Below, piece by piece: positions 39,001 through 51,880 of a DNA stretch of 64,000 nt. The DNA is from Spirodela intermedia (taxonomy: Eukaryota > Streptophyta > Magnoliopsida > Alismatales > Araceae). The stretch is from the NCBI GenBank assembly GCA_902729315.2, contig LR746281.1, forward strand, positions 67,001 to 131,000. Reading direction: 5' to 3'. Numbering within the stretch: position 1 is the first letter of the stretch; each line of letters begins with the position of its first letter. The translations under genes were made by a program, and so were the position numbers. The notes beneath the pieces were generated by a model. It made no database searches, was not told where the DNA came from, and saw only the letters and a program-made list of their open reading frames with translations.

Positions 39001-42000
39001 GCCCTCATTGTGTCATATAAGCCCAAAAGCCAAGTAATATGACCACTTGAAATCAGAACGTCGTGCCACAAACGCCCAGGCTGAAAAGGCAGAAACGAAA
39101 TGAAAGCCAATCAGTGATTAAAAAAATGTGGTTATCAGCCATGCGCTGGCTTGAAAAGTTGTATTAGCATACAAAGAACCGACCAGCTTGTTATTTGATC
39201 ATAGGAAAATCACCAAAAGCATGATCACAGTTGCTTTTCGGCGATTTTCAGTTCTTGACTCTAAAATGAGCTGACACGAAGAATCATCTTTATAAATGGA
39301 ACTAATTGGCAGCACTTCGATAAAAAATGAGTGTCAAGTAAATCAAACAATCGGCAGCACTTCAATTAAAAAAAAGTCCACACAGGAACCCAAAATCACA
39401 GCATTGCAATGTTACCCAAAATCAATAGTCAATGGCCCATCAATGTTACCTGTACCAGTACAAACTCAAACTTCCTTAGCATTGCAATCTCATGGTTTAT
39501 CCTGTTGTTTGATGTATCCAATGGATCACCAGCGCATTTGAAATCCCAATTTAAAATCTGAAACATGAGGCACAATGCCGCTGAACAAACTCTATCTTCT
39601 GCTAATGTTTCCCTGCACTCTACTATTCTATTGGTGACACCAAGAGCAGCATCTTGCGCCCAGCAATAAAACTTCTGCATAAGAAATCAGCAGACAACAG
39701 TGTGCAAAGGACAAACCCTGTAAGCACTAATAGTTTAGTCGTGCATGTTGAACAGTTATAGAGAAATTATCAAACATGTGTCCTGCGTAAAAAACCTGTA
39801 AATAATCTTGCTCAAATGAAGACCCGCACTTCTCATGAAACTCTGCAGGAAGACCCATGGCCGAAGAGGTTGATGGTGAGAACTCAGTTACCTGTCAGAA
39901 CATAAATTATCAATCTCGACAGCAAGAACAATACAACATAACGATGATGCAAAACAAAGTATTGAAGCAAATTTATACCACAGATTCCAAGAAATTGATT
40001 CCAGCAAACTGTGCATTTGCTCCATGCATGCCAATAATTGCATTCTTAACCTACAATGAGAATATCAACCAAAGTTCATTCGAAGAGATTGGGGAAATTA
40101 TTTCAGGAAATTAATAGATACAAGGAACATGCAAGATCCAAAGAAACAATGAACAAATCTCATTCGTGAACGACTAAGTTACATTCATTAATTCTCTTCA
40201 AACCAATAGATATTTTTTTTAATTGAAAAGGATATAGTTTCTTTTTAACCAGTGGGCGATTAGATAACAAGATAAATCAGCAATGTGTTTTCCCATTTAT
40301 TTGCATTGTAAAATGGATGGTAAAAATTACGCATCAAGTATAAAAAGAGCAGAAATAATAAAGTAAAGAAATACCGACCCTCTATACCAAACAATCTGGC
40401 ATCTAACTGTGAAGATGGCCCAACCGCTCAAAATATATTTTCTCTTTTGCCATAAGAAAGGATCTAGTTAGCTTAGCTGTTGGTCAACAAATGACGAAAT
40501 ATTGGGAAGGCGCCCACAATGGAGGAAATCAATGACATATCCAAGATGGCATTCTTATTATTTGAATGAAGTTTTTCAACTTATTGGGCCTGTGTAAGTC
40601 CAAGTCTGTATGTCTGGGCCCAATAAGAACATCTCATCTCTCCCCCAAGCCTGGACACTGCAGCTACCCACCCTTCAAAATTCACCACTGCCCCTACAGA
40701 AGCTAAACGTAAACTCCTGGGTACAGGCTGTTGACCTGGTCATGAATAACTGGGACTACGTCAGAAATTGCAACCTCAAGAAGCCCATCTTCTTCGCCAC
40801 CACATATCTACCAAGACTTCTGGCTGCAATTATATCCGGTTTTCTGAAGATAGACTGATTCTATAATCCTCTCTGCCCAAATGAGAAATTTTTGGTTTGT
40901 TCTCTACAGAATTTAATATGCCAACTGATCATCTTTGTTAGTCATAACATTCTTATTCCCTGAACAATTGCTGAAGAGGCTAAATCACAATTCCACCCAT
41001 CACCAAGTGAACCATTACCCTGATCACCCTACCTTTCTACGCTTTTGTTTTTCACTCGCTCATTATTGAAAGCCACCTCGTTGTGTAGCTGTTGTGAGTC
41101 ACTGAACAAGGTGACCCACTGCGAGCTGCAAATGGTCATTGGTGATTGGGTGATGTGTGCCATTGTGAGGCACCATGCATTGCAGGTTGCTGCCAACCAC
41201 CACCCCTCCAATACAGCCAAACATCGTCTCTCTCATTGAGAGTCTTCTCCCTCAAAAAAGGAGAAATCCGACAGACATCTAGTTATCACCTGGAACCATC
41301 ATTCAAGTTGGGCCTTCACATCCTCTACTCAAGCAGGTGGTCCCCATCTTGGCCCTTGTCGTTGGTGGAATCATGCACCCTGACTAGAAACTCTTCGACC
41401 AGACTTCTCCCAGCCGTCCATCTGCATACAGTTGACGGTGCAGCTAATACAGCTGGCTCAGATCTTCTACTCCGATTTGGAGCAGGGTGTTGACCACTCT
41501 ACATTCAACTCTTGCTTCATCTCTAGAAACTTTACTTCTAGAGTCAATCTACTGCACTTAATCTTTGATGCTGACTGCTCCAACTTCAATAATAGCATGT
41601 ATCGCTCGACTTCAGGCCCCAGCATCTACTGTTCTAAGTTAAGCTCTGAGTTCAAAACCTGTCATCCATTATTTCAACTTCAACTTCGAACTCTTTTACA
41701 CTGGCATCAGTCTCTACTGTAGTGGTTTCAACCCTGGCATCAACTACGTCAACATACCTTGCTCTGGCATAAGCTCCAACATCGTCTATGGCTTGTTTTA
41801 TTTACTATTCTCCCTAGTCAAGTGTGCCTTCAACAAAATCGACAGGACTGTTTTAACTAGGGGGAGAGTGTTAGTGAATCCAGTATAACATTTGATCTAA
41901 TAAGCCAACATTGGCATTTGTCATTGTGTAATTGAGCCAGTTAGATATAGACCTATATTAGGCCTAATAGTGCACTACCCACTATTCTCTTTATAGGGTC

Positions 42001-45000
42001 ATGGCTCTATTTCTCTTGTTTTAACACATACTGATCAGAGAGTACACTGGCAAGTAGGTGAAGGAAATGTAATATAAACTAAATCTGAAACTCAATATTG
42101 ACAATCCTTGACTGATATGCAAGGGTATTTTTGATACTTAGCGCAACAAATGGTGAGTGCTGGCAAAGTTCATCATTACCCACGACATAGGTTTTAAATT
42201 CATCAGCCACAATCCCTGCTTGAAGAAGGCATATGGCAACTATAGTTTTGAAAAAAGAATCAGAGTCAACAAATAAGGTGATTCTACTCAATAACAAATG
42301 TTTGCATCAAGGTACGAGCTAAAATGGCATTACCTTTTCACTACATTACACTCTAAAGAGGTATAATGGAGAGGACTACTCTCCAACAAGAGAATCACAA
42401 AAAAATATATATAAATATGATACTTTTTCCGTGAAAAACAATATATAATAAGAAAAAAATAGTACAAACATTATTCAGGAAATTCGCACCTCAGAAAAGA
42501 CTGACTCTTTCTCGGATTTGGTAAAATCTAGCCTACAAAGAGGGAGAACAATGAGCATAAGAACAAATGCGAACCATTATTTCCATTTAATCTTATGAGA
42601 AAAAAATATACATTTTATTGATGAAGTGGGACTGCTGTCTGGAATCTGTCTCGACCTAATGAGATTTTATGAACTTTGTAATGCGAATTGTAACTCTAAC
42701 TTCCACCAACCCAAAAAGAGCAAGTTAGTAGCACAGCTCAGTAGGTGGAAGATGTAATGGTTTCATGCACCTCCCAAACTGGCAACCTATGACTCTACTA
42801 TAGATCCATAAAAATTTCAGAAAATTTTAGAGACTGGTTGTCAACTTAAGGGGAGACATGACATAGTGCTCATCCAGTTCTGGTTTCACAAAGCCTGTAA
42901 GGAGTGCAAGATAAGGAAAAAATGGGTCTAAGGTTTGGTAGAAACATGCCATTATCATATGACACTGTTGAGCACAAAAGTGAAGTAATTGCCACCGTAA
43001 TCCTTCTCTTTTTTCAAACTTTTGACAACTGAGGACGTTATAAATGTATAAGTAATAATGATATATTAATGTTTATTTTTACTGAATAAGGAACACGATA
43101 AGAAAGTTAGGGTGACAAATAAGCCCTCCAAACCATTACAGTGAACGAGACAAGCGTATTTTATGATTGCTTGCCAAGGCACCTAAATGCCTAGTGCGCC
43201 TACAATGTCTTGTTCCTTCAAATATTTTCTTAAGCGGCGTAATGATCATACAAAAGCTAGGAGACGACCAACAGATCAAGATGATGAACATAGATGGTTG
43301 TAGGTTCAGCTATAGAACATGATGGACACTAAGGGCACCATCAATGGAGGAGATCGTCTCTGATATCTAAACTTTATGGACTCATTTTTTGGGAGCCAAG
43401 TTGGAGGCATGTGATATCTGAAGAAGACTGTTAATGATGCAGAGTAATGAGGAGGGAGTTACAGAGAGATCCCTTTGATTTTTTTACAATAATTAAAGTT
43501 TGAGGATAGCGTGCCTAGGTCAGGAATCGATCTTTATCGTCCTCCATCAATTTCCTTCATGTCATTATGAAAATATGTAGTTGTTTATAATTTAACAACA
43601 AGCTGCGCCTCTTACAAGAAAGTTATCTGTAAATTCCTAGGCAATGAAGAATCCGCCAACATTACAAAAATATGAAAAAAAGCTAGACCAAATAGGTTTA
43701 TCATGTTCACAGAAAATTATATCATATAGCATGTGTTCAGATTCTTGTCATCAGAACATGACCCGGAACAACTCACCAGCCTCTTTTCATCAACTGTGCT
43801 GCAACAGAAGAAACCTTATTTTGAACATAGCCATCTGTAGCGGTAGCATGCTTCATTACAAAACATATGCAGAAACTGCAGTACAAAGAAGAAACATTCA
43901 TTGCAGCCCAGAAAGAATTAACAAAACTTTTGACGTGATGTCTTCTCTTTTAGCAAAGTGATGAAGGATTGGATGCACTCCAACAACGAATCACACACCA
44001 AAAAGCAACGCAAATGATAATCATGTATGCATAGTAATAAATAGAGAAAAGTTCTATGTTACAGCATACAATATCAGGCCTTTTTTATCCTCATCTGACA
44101 GAGTACCCCATTCCCTTATAGCAGCATCTCGAATAGCTCCGGCAGCCTGAAACCTTGCATTTGCCAACTGAGAATTTTCTGCAATAACAGAAACCACTTT
44201 GATGGAAAAACCTTCCAAGCATCGATTATGGTACAAATGTTGATCACAACAACTGCGCCTTTATAGAAAAGGTTGTGACTCAGTTTAGAAACATAAATCT
44301 GTATTTGAGAATGAGTTACAAATCGGAAATGACACAGCAGTACATCTAAAGATTGTGAAATATCCGCATAAATAAGACTAATCTAATAGAATTAATTGCC
44401 ACGGTCACCTCATGGTCATATACCTTAAGATATAAGTTAGACATGCTAGGAACAGCATAATGAAAAGAGTCCTGCTGCTCCCACATTGTTTTCATCAGTA
44501 ACACCAATGACCAAGCAGAGGCAGAACCAGAGTCTTACTTGCATGGACAAGATAGCAGCTATTTAATTACTACCTCATATTTCAAGAACTCAATACATGT
44601 ATCAACCCAACATTCAAATAACCCATTAGCATAATTTAATGATCACGAAGTAGAATATTAATAGGAAACAGTTTTGTCGTATATTCATATGCAAAAATTT
44701 CTCAAGAGTATTTGAGAGATGAAAGAACAAGCCTCACAGAAAAAAAAAAACCAGACAATAACGCAAATCACTGTATCCAATATTACAATCTAATACTTGA
44801 TCAATGTTTAAAATATAATGTTGGTCCAGGTTTTTGATCTTGCAGATATAGTTAAGCGAATTTTTTTTAGAAAAACGAGAAAAATTCAAGCTCCAATTTT
44901 GTTGTAAAACGATTATCAGTATTTAAAGAAGAACGCGTGACATAGGCGACCCTAATCAACCTACAAGCACCACCATTTACACAAAAATCTCAGAAACCCA

Positions 45001-47604
45001 TCTTAGACGAAGTTGCAACAACTGAAGGCCTATACAACATTTGTCATCAAATTTTATATGTTAACCAACCCCATAGTTTATCCCATCAGTTGCATACTAC
45101 ATAGACAAAAATACATCTTCTTGTCCAGTAAGAACATGTACGGTTGGAGAATTCAAAAAAATAGTAAACAAATAGAAAAAAATAAAAAATAAAGAGTGCA
45201 CTGCCTAACATACCGAGAATGAATCTACAGCACAGATAGGGATTTGGAGATTGGTGCAAAGAAACAATAGTTGCCTCAGCTGCAGCTGAATTCATGCACA
45301 TCTGATTGAATCAAAGGAAAAGAAACAAGCAAAATATAAATACCACAGTATGTTGCAGGGAAATATATAAAAGCGAGTACAAGTAGCACAGTAAAAAGAT
45401 GGAGATCAAAAGCAATACTACTTTTAGAATAAGATTAAAGTATAAGAAAACAGTGCAGAACTCGATGTATTGATCCTGCTACTTAGCACTTGTATTGAAG
45501 CAGGCTCCCCAAAAAATTCCAATACATTCTACAGTGCCACCGAAATAGTACAACCGCCACAGAAATGAATCCAGGGACAGTAGCCCGCTTCATGACAAAG
45601 TCCGGTATTTGTTTCTTTATTGATCTCATGTCTGTAAGGATCTGGTGAGAGACCAAGTTAGATCCTAAGAAAAACGATCCAAATAGCAGCCTGAAAACCA
45701 TCCAAATTGCCTTAAAAAAATGTCCACTACAGTCTATAACGAACTCTTTGACTCCTATTGAAGCCTCTACATTTATTTAGCTGCTCTGCATTTCCAATCT
45801 GTTTAAAGAGGAATGGACCATGGCTAGTCCAATATTCCAAGTCAGTCCAATTCTCTGAGTGTGTTTGCCAAGAGAGAAAAGGGCAGTATGTGGACGTTAT
45901 ATGTGCGGAATCCTCATCCCCACTCCACGAGACCTGGATTAACAGCTGTCTTTGAAGCACATACTAGATTGAGGAAACTAGTATAAACAGTCCAGAACAC
46001 GATGCAGCACTTCACCTCAATCCTTCACATCAGTGAAGGATTGATGTGCCTTAACAATTGATGTGTTTTTTTTTCCACTACATAGCATAGTTTCATCCTT
46101 ACAAGATTACAAAGAGACTGAGTAATGACTGGAACATATTTCTGTCAAGATCCACCTTAAAGCTACAGCCTCCCCACATTCTTAAGATTGTAGACGTTTC
46201 TGGACTATCAAACAAGTTAACAAGAACATCTTCCTTTACATGAAAACACTACCGTTGCAAGTCACAACAACTTTAACAAGGATATCCTATACCATTATAT
46301 GATGGACCATATTCCTAGATCTTTCCGCATACGTGACTACCTCCTAGAGTTGTTGACTGAAACAGATGAAGAAGTAATCGGACCAACATGTTACCAACAG
46401 CATATAGATCTGCCTTCCGGGGCCACAGGCTGTGCTGTAGCACTGGGTGCCCGCACACAACCTTTGTGCTGATTTGCCCAGTTTGAGTGGGCCAAACTGA
46501 GCCTTCTTACTTCACAAAGAAACTTCCCACTCTATTATGATTTGCTGGTGGCAGACCTAGTTCTTTACACCTAGTGGGGGAGGGACAAATGAAATACACT
46601 TTGAAGAAATTCTACGATGATGACATAAATGGATTACGTGGAATGATGTTATGATGTGTGACGTACTTCCAAGGGTCGTTAGAACCCTCCATCTCTGTTT
46701 TGATCCCATGAACGGACCAGATTCACATCTCAATGCTGGCTCAGTGCAAACGAGCCCTGGGTGGGACAGCACCCTCTTCTTATTGTTTACCTGATACCTA
46801 TTGGGCATTGGCTTCGGTTACATCCTGCTTTTTTAACACATCCACTATAAAATTAGCCAATTTTTCTAGGTGCTACTCCCCGGGTTTGGCAAAGAAATGA
46901 TAAATAACATTTAAAAGGTAGATTTGAATCCGTCTCCGTTCGTAACCAATTCTCAAAGAATAAGTCTGTACTAATCAATTATTTAACGCATCCCCTTCCG
47001 CTCTCACACAGATATGCTGACAACTCACCCGTTCATATTCCAGTCATTTATGTTTATCCTGGTCTTACAAGTTCTGTTGTTGAAATGACGCATATTAATA
47101 CTACTATGTTTCGTCCATTTGGCTATAGACCATCCAATTTGCTAAGTCTCTCACGCCTCAACTGTCTCTCTTCTGTTCTCATATCATCCACGAGGAATCA
47201 CAGAAATTTCATGGTACTAATCGTCACAAACAAGACTTTTCTATCCTTTCTCTTCACCTTAGCATTCCACTCTCTTTACCATCATCCCTCTGTCCGAGCC
47301 TTTCACCTTGCCCACTCAAGTCAGTGACACTCACCCCAGCGTATTTCAGCCAACTCTACGACGCAGTGCTGGACAAAAGATAGTCGCCCCAAGCACAACA
47401 ACTATCAACTCCATCGAAACTTCAAAACGATCGAAAACCTGAACGTACAGGGAAAGGAAGGACTATCCCCCGAATAAAAGTGCGGAATCAGGAGAAAGCA
47501 AAGAAAGAAACCTGATTTTCGTTGCACGCTCGCTCGATTGCCAGCATCGTTGCCTGGAACTGCGCCAAATCCGGCGGCCCACCACCAGCGGCAAAATCCT
47601 CCAT
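27004..47604 (-). CDS. XPO4: Exportin-4 (importin-beta family nuclear export receptor), with a 2-nt frameshift in exon 25
   Basis: Exons in transcript order: 47512-47604, 45214-45301, 44070-44178, 43777-43875, 42490-42532, 39979-40050, 39796-39891, 39450-39674, 38897-39080, 36517-36634, 36353-36439, 36049-36187, 34700-34790, 34267-34376, 33228-33332, 32578-32651, 31839-31914, 31211-31432, 30144-30215, 29978-30042, 29472-29574, 29250-29381, 29007-29150, 28750-28857, 28547-28674, 28339-28452, 27684-27880, 27383-27452, 27004-27192. Introns are GT-AG and phases join, giving about 1116 residues (human XPO4 is similar in length). Hallmarks: ANARFQAAGAIRDAAIREW, GINFLESVVTEFSPSTSSAM, VCSAALCLMFQILNW, SARQLIVQLCSLTGAIF, WFLSRW, GSAADALLPLVLCEQDLYQ and the terminal VSGFLRVK. 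XPO4 is a RanGTP-dependent HEAT-repeat carrier; animal cargoes include eIF5A and Smad3. Exon 25 is 128 nt where 126 would keep frame. Introns 1, 5 and 9 exceed 2 kb; intron 5 carries a retroelement LTR. Family call is firm; functionality of this copy is uncertain. Confidence 0.92.
37460..37726 (-). other. Unrecognised 88-codon open frame in exportin-4 intron 9
   Basis: A polar, Trp- and Glu-rich open frame lies inside the long intron 36635-38896 on the exportin's own strand. It starts MVLQIEKEVKSWWVNKVF and matches no family I recognise. It may be a retroelement relic or chance. Confidence 0.25.
40580..40627. repeat. 11-bp inverted repeat in exportin-4 intron 5
   Basis: CTTATTGGGCC at 40580-40590 is the exact reverse complement of 40617-40627, separated by 26 nt. 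Confidence 0.7.
41869..42026 (+). repeat. LTR-like relic with preceding purine tract, in exportin-4 intron 5
   Basis: AGGGGGAGAG directly precedes TGTTAGTGAATCC, and the segment ends TTTTAACA, giving TG...CA ends over about 158 bp. This is the usual layout of a polypurine tract and 3' LTR in plant Ty1/copia elements. No matching 5' LTR or clear coding remnant was found upstream in the intron, so it is probably a truncated insertion. It lies antisense to the exportin gene. Confidence 0.5.
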
Positions 47605-47754
47605 CACCTCGTTCCCTTCTCTATCCCTCTCCCCCCTGCCTTTCAAAGACCAGGCGTCCTGAACAGAGGGAGATGGCTTCTGTTGCCAGTGGGCAAGGGA
47701 TGTGAGCTTTTGGTCGCGACGAGGTGGGAGCGTGGGGTTGGGGCGAGTCTGGGG

Positions 47755-47761
47755 ATTTATA
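47755..47761 (-). promoter_or_regulatory. Possible TATA box of exportin-4
   Basis: On the minus strand CCATATAAATCC lies about 150 nt upstream of the ATG at 47604, within a plausible 5'-leader distance. It is a motif match only. Confidence 0.35.
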
Positions 47762-48404
47762 TGGCCATCACATAGGAAATGGGAGGGAGGGACGAGGTGG
47801 TATCACAAAATGATGAAAATGACCTCAAATGTTTGGGCGTACTCACAATACCCCAATTACCATAACTCTCATTAATACTTAGAATTTGAGTTCAAAAGAC
47901 ATATTCGTATATTTTATTACATTAGACAACCAACTCCTATTATAGAGGAGACTAGACTCCTCTATGATAGTATTAGGCAATGTGAAATTAATATTTAATC
48001 TTACTGATAATTACCATTGAGTCATGCATTATCATGTATGGTAATTTAGTGGCATGCTATTGGTACTGCCATGCACACCAATGTGTTGCACTTACCCATT
48101 GGTACTGACTGCAAGGTTCTACCCAAAGAATTTCACATTGTCATGTTGATCTTGTGGCAATCTCTCCCTCATTCAAGTTTCAACATTCTTGTCATAGAGT
48201 ATTATTCAAAGTATTAATTGATAAGATTCTCAAACTACCAAATGTTGATGTTTCATTATTATGTTGCATCTTATTCCAACATGTGATGCCACTTGAAGAA
48301 GAAGATGTGACAATGCGTATGGAATCACTCACAATTATTCTTCATATTTTTCTAATATAGCTTTCATACATGTGATATTTGATGCATCTTAATGTGGCAA
48401 TCAT
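47762..48404. other. AT-rich intergenic DNA, no gene recognised
   Basis: The one longer open frame (48154-48360, +) has no recognisable domain and lies against the diverged repeats, so it is probably repeat-derived. Confidence 0.45.
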
Positions 48405-49680
48405 TGTATATTAAATCACATTAATCTAATACTTATAAAATTAGAAAATACTAATCTTTATATTTTTGAAATATTTTTATAAAAATATATCTATTATAAT
48501 TTGATAAAAAGCTCCAAAATATCATAAGAAATAAATACCTAAATATCATGTAAATTTTTTAATTTTTCTCAAATAATATGATTTTCTATGATTTTTGGAC
48601 TAAAATATCATAAGAAAAACTTTTTAAATATTAAATAAAATAATAGGTTTCAAGTGATGATGTCATAATTACATCAACACTTGAAGAATGACAATTTAAA
48701 CAAAATAAAGTTCCACTTAGTGATTATTGTGTACATGATTATAAATAATTCAATTGATGAAATTGATAGTTGTAAATGTCAAATGAACCATAATAGATTA
48801 ATAAAAACTTTGAAACTTGAATTCAAGCAAACTATCATTAATTTAAAGCTTAAATAAGTTTAAAATAAAAAACTAAAAATTTAGCATTACAATAATGATC
48901 ACCAGAATTTTAGGTGTTCATAAAGTCTTCGAGTAGTGTCCATGACCTCCTTGGATGGACATGACATGGGTACTTTCTAGATTCTTATATAAAATACAAA
49001 GTGTAAAAGTAAAAGACAATGAAGAGTCTCTAGTGGTTGTCACTTGATATAGCAGAAGTTTAATGACAATGGGCCTTCGGCAACAATTACCTAATAGAGT
49101 TGAGCTAAATGGTAGAGCACACCTCAAAGAGCTTCTATCAGTACATGTAGTAAAAGAAGACTCGTATCATGATTGAAACACTATGAATAGATCATGACAA
49201 CTCTCTCAATGAAATGTCATACTCTCAACAACAATTATTCGTCAACCAACTGAAGATGTTTTTTCTCTAGAAATTTGTGATTTTTATATCTAAATAGACA
49301 ATTTTTATATCAAGCATCTCTAGCAGTTATTCCATTGTCCAACTCTCTATAGAAAAATCATAGAGTTAAAACATAGTAAAGTCATCATTTTTCACATTAA
49401 TGAGATTTAGACCTTTGCTAGTTACTTGACTATATAAGTGAGGCTAAAATAATTTATCAATATACCCTTGAAATAGTAAACAAATAAATACTTTGTATCT
49501 CTTTATAACCTAAGCTAAAATAATGTGTTCTAATAATGATTTAATCTCACATTAGTTGTTTTGAAGGGCCTGAGATCAATGTAACCCAATGCTACATTCA
49601 GTATTTGAGTTCCTTCTCTCATAAATAAAATGGCTAGGATCACATGAGGAGAAGGTTATACCAAGTGGTATGTCCCCATG
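48405..49680. repeat. Diverged direct repeat, copy A
   Basis: It starts TGTATATTAAATCACA and aligns collinearly to 50633-51880, sharing AATTGATGAAATTGATA, ATGACATGGG and CACATTA blocks with many substitutions and indels. No coding sequence is recognisable. The right edge is approximate. Confidence 0.65.
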
Positions 49681-49880
49681 CACACACATGTGATGAGATC
49701 ATACCTTGCTTGCCTCATGCAACAATTTGTCCACAATGATGTGTAACAAGAGTGACACACATGTGCTCTACATGGTTTTCTTAAGACACTTGAGCCTAAC
49801 TTGTGGTTCCCTTGACTAAGCTTCTCACTCAAGTTCAACATCCTTTGGGTTAGTTACTAAGTGTTGGTTTGCCAATGAGT

Positions 49881-49910
49881 AATATATGTATATATATATA
49901 TGTATATACA
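49881..49910. repeat. (TA)n-rich tract
   Basis: Alternating AT with single G interruptions, between the two direct repeats. Confidence 0.8.
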
Positions 49911-50632
49911 TTCAAAGATATAAATATACAAATTATATAAAAAATCACATAATTAACCAAAAATTCACATTAGTCACATAATTTATTTATTTCATCAATT
50001 TTAACATAAACATCGTACTATTTATCATGAGTTAATACATATAACTATTATTGTAAATAATTATTAAGTCATGATAAAAAACACTTATTACATCTCAAAC
50101 TATCACAAGAGTTTGAGCCAATAGACAAGGTGACATATTGATGTGATGACAACCTCAATAAGTTGTCATATCATGACACAATATTTGTGTTGCTTGATAT
50201 GTTATATGTTTTGTTGGGTTCATAATGATTGTAGTCTTAGATGATCCTAAATGATGCCATCAATTACATTCAATATTCTTTTTCATCTAACACTCTATGT
50301 ACTTCTATTGAATCTTGGAAAATTAATGATCCTTTTTGTGAACTTCAATAATGAGTGTCATGTCACCAAATTATGTTGAATGTTATAGGAAAACTAGATA
50401 ATATATGATGAATGTCCATGATACATATTATATAGGTAGTCCTTCAACATTTCATTGGCATGCCTTTTCAACCATCAATTTTGCATATAGAAAATTAATG
50501 AAAACCTCAATTGTGTACTGATAAAGGACTAGAGTGGTGACAAAACATTTTTGATAAAAATAGATGATGTATCTAAAAATGAATTTCTAATTTCAAGACA
50601 TATAATGAAGAGAGGTGATGTGATTTAGTAGT

Positions 50633-51880
50633 TGTATATTAAATCACATAAATTTTAAATTTCAAAAAATATTATTTTTAGATTATTATGAACTTTATAA
50701 TTTTTCAAATTATTTCAAAATTTAAATCAATATAGAGCTCTAAAAATAATGAGAACTTTATAATTTTTTATAAGAATATAATTTTATATTATTTATATCC
50801 TAAAATATTACAAGCTTTTTAAAAAGAATCAAGTGTTGATGTCATGAAGATGTCAACAAATGAAGAACAACAATTCAAGTGCAAATAAAATTTCATTTAG
50901 TAATTATTAAGAACACAACTTCAAAAACTTTGATTGATGAAATTGATATATATAAGTACCAAATGATCCTAATAGACTAAAGAAGAGTTTATAAACTTAA
51001 ATTCAAGTAAAATAATAATTAATTAAGGATTACAATAGTTTAAATAAGGAAAATAGAATTCCAACATTATAGTGGCAATCACCGAAATTCTATATATTCA
51101 GAAATCTTTTTAATGGATGTCAACAGCCTTAAAAGCTCTCCTTGAACATATATGACATGGGCACTATTTGAATTAATGTGTAAAGTTTAGAGATCAAAGG
51201 TAGGTGGTGGTGAAATGTCTCATGTGGTTATCACCTAGTGGAACCTAGTGGAGCAAAACTTAATGGAGGTGGGGTTTCACACCACTCTCATCTGATTGAT
51301 CTAAAGTCAATGGAGGTGGAGTGCATCTCATGGACCTTCTTCATCTAGTCCATGAAAAAGAGGATGTTCTTATTGCATTCAGAATACTCTAAAGAGACTA
51401 CAATGAATCTTGATTTCCTTTCAAAGTTTTCATTTTTCTATCTAAAATCCTTGATCAATTATGAATGACAATCTTTTATTATCGTTGATGAAGTTTATGT
51501 TGATAATTGACTATTTTTCTCAATTTTTTATGTTGATTATTTTCCTAAAAAAAATTGAGGAGTTAAAATAGAAGAAAACATAAATTTTAGCATCAAAGAA
51601 ATTCAAACCTCCATCAATCACCTAGCTGCATAAATGAAGCTAAAAAAATTACTATGATACCCTTGACATAGTGAACACATTAATGTGAATTTTTCTCATA
51701 GTGTAAGGGTATTTTTAATGTTATTCTGGCTAATAAGAATAATCGATGAGGTTGTCTCACATTAATTATTTCAGGAAGTTTGAGATCAATATAAGTCCAA
51801 GTTATCTAAGCTATCAATTGACATCTCCTAAAAGCAAAATGAGCATATGACCACTCAAGGAGAAGAGATACCAAACTTCT
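50633..51880. repeat. Diverged direct repeat, copy B
   Basis: It is offset by about 2.23 kb from copy A and in the same orientation. It is preceded by ATGTGATTTA at 50618-50627, which pairs exactly with 50640-50649. The pair could be LTRs of an old non-autonomous element, with a middle of about 950 bp, or two copies of a dispersed repeat. No primer site or terminal CA was found. Confidence 0.6.

Noticed and set aside
42079-42297. 72-codon minus-strand frame in exportin-4 intron 5
   Set aside because: It does not match any part of exportin-4, and the exons on either side join in phase without it.
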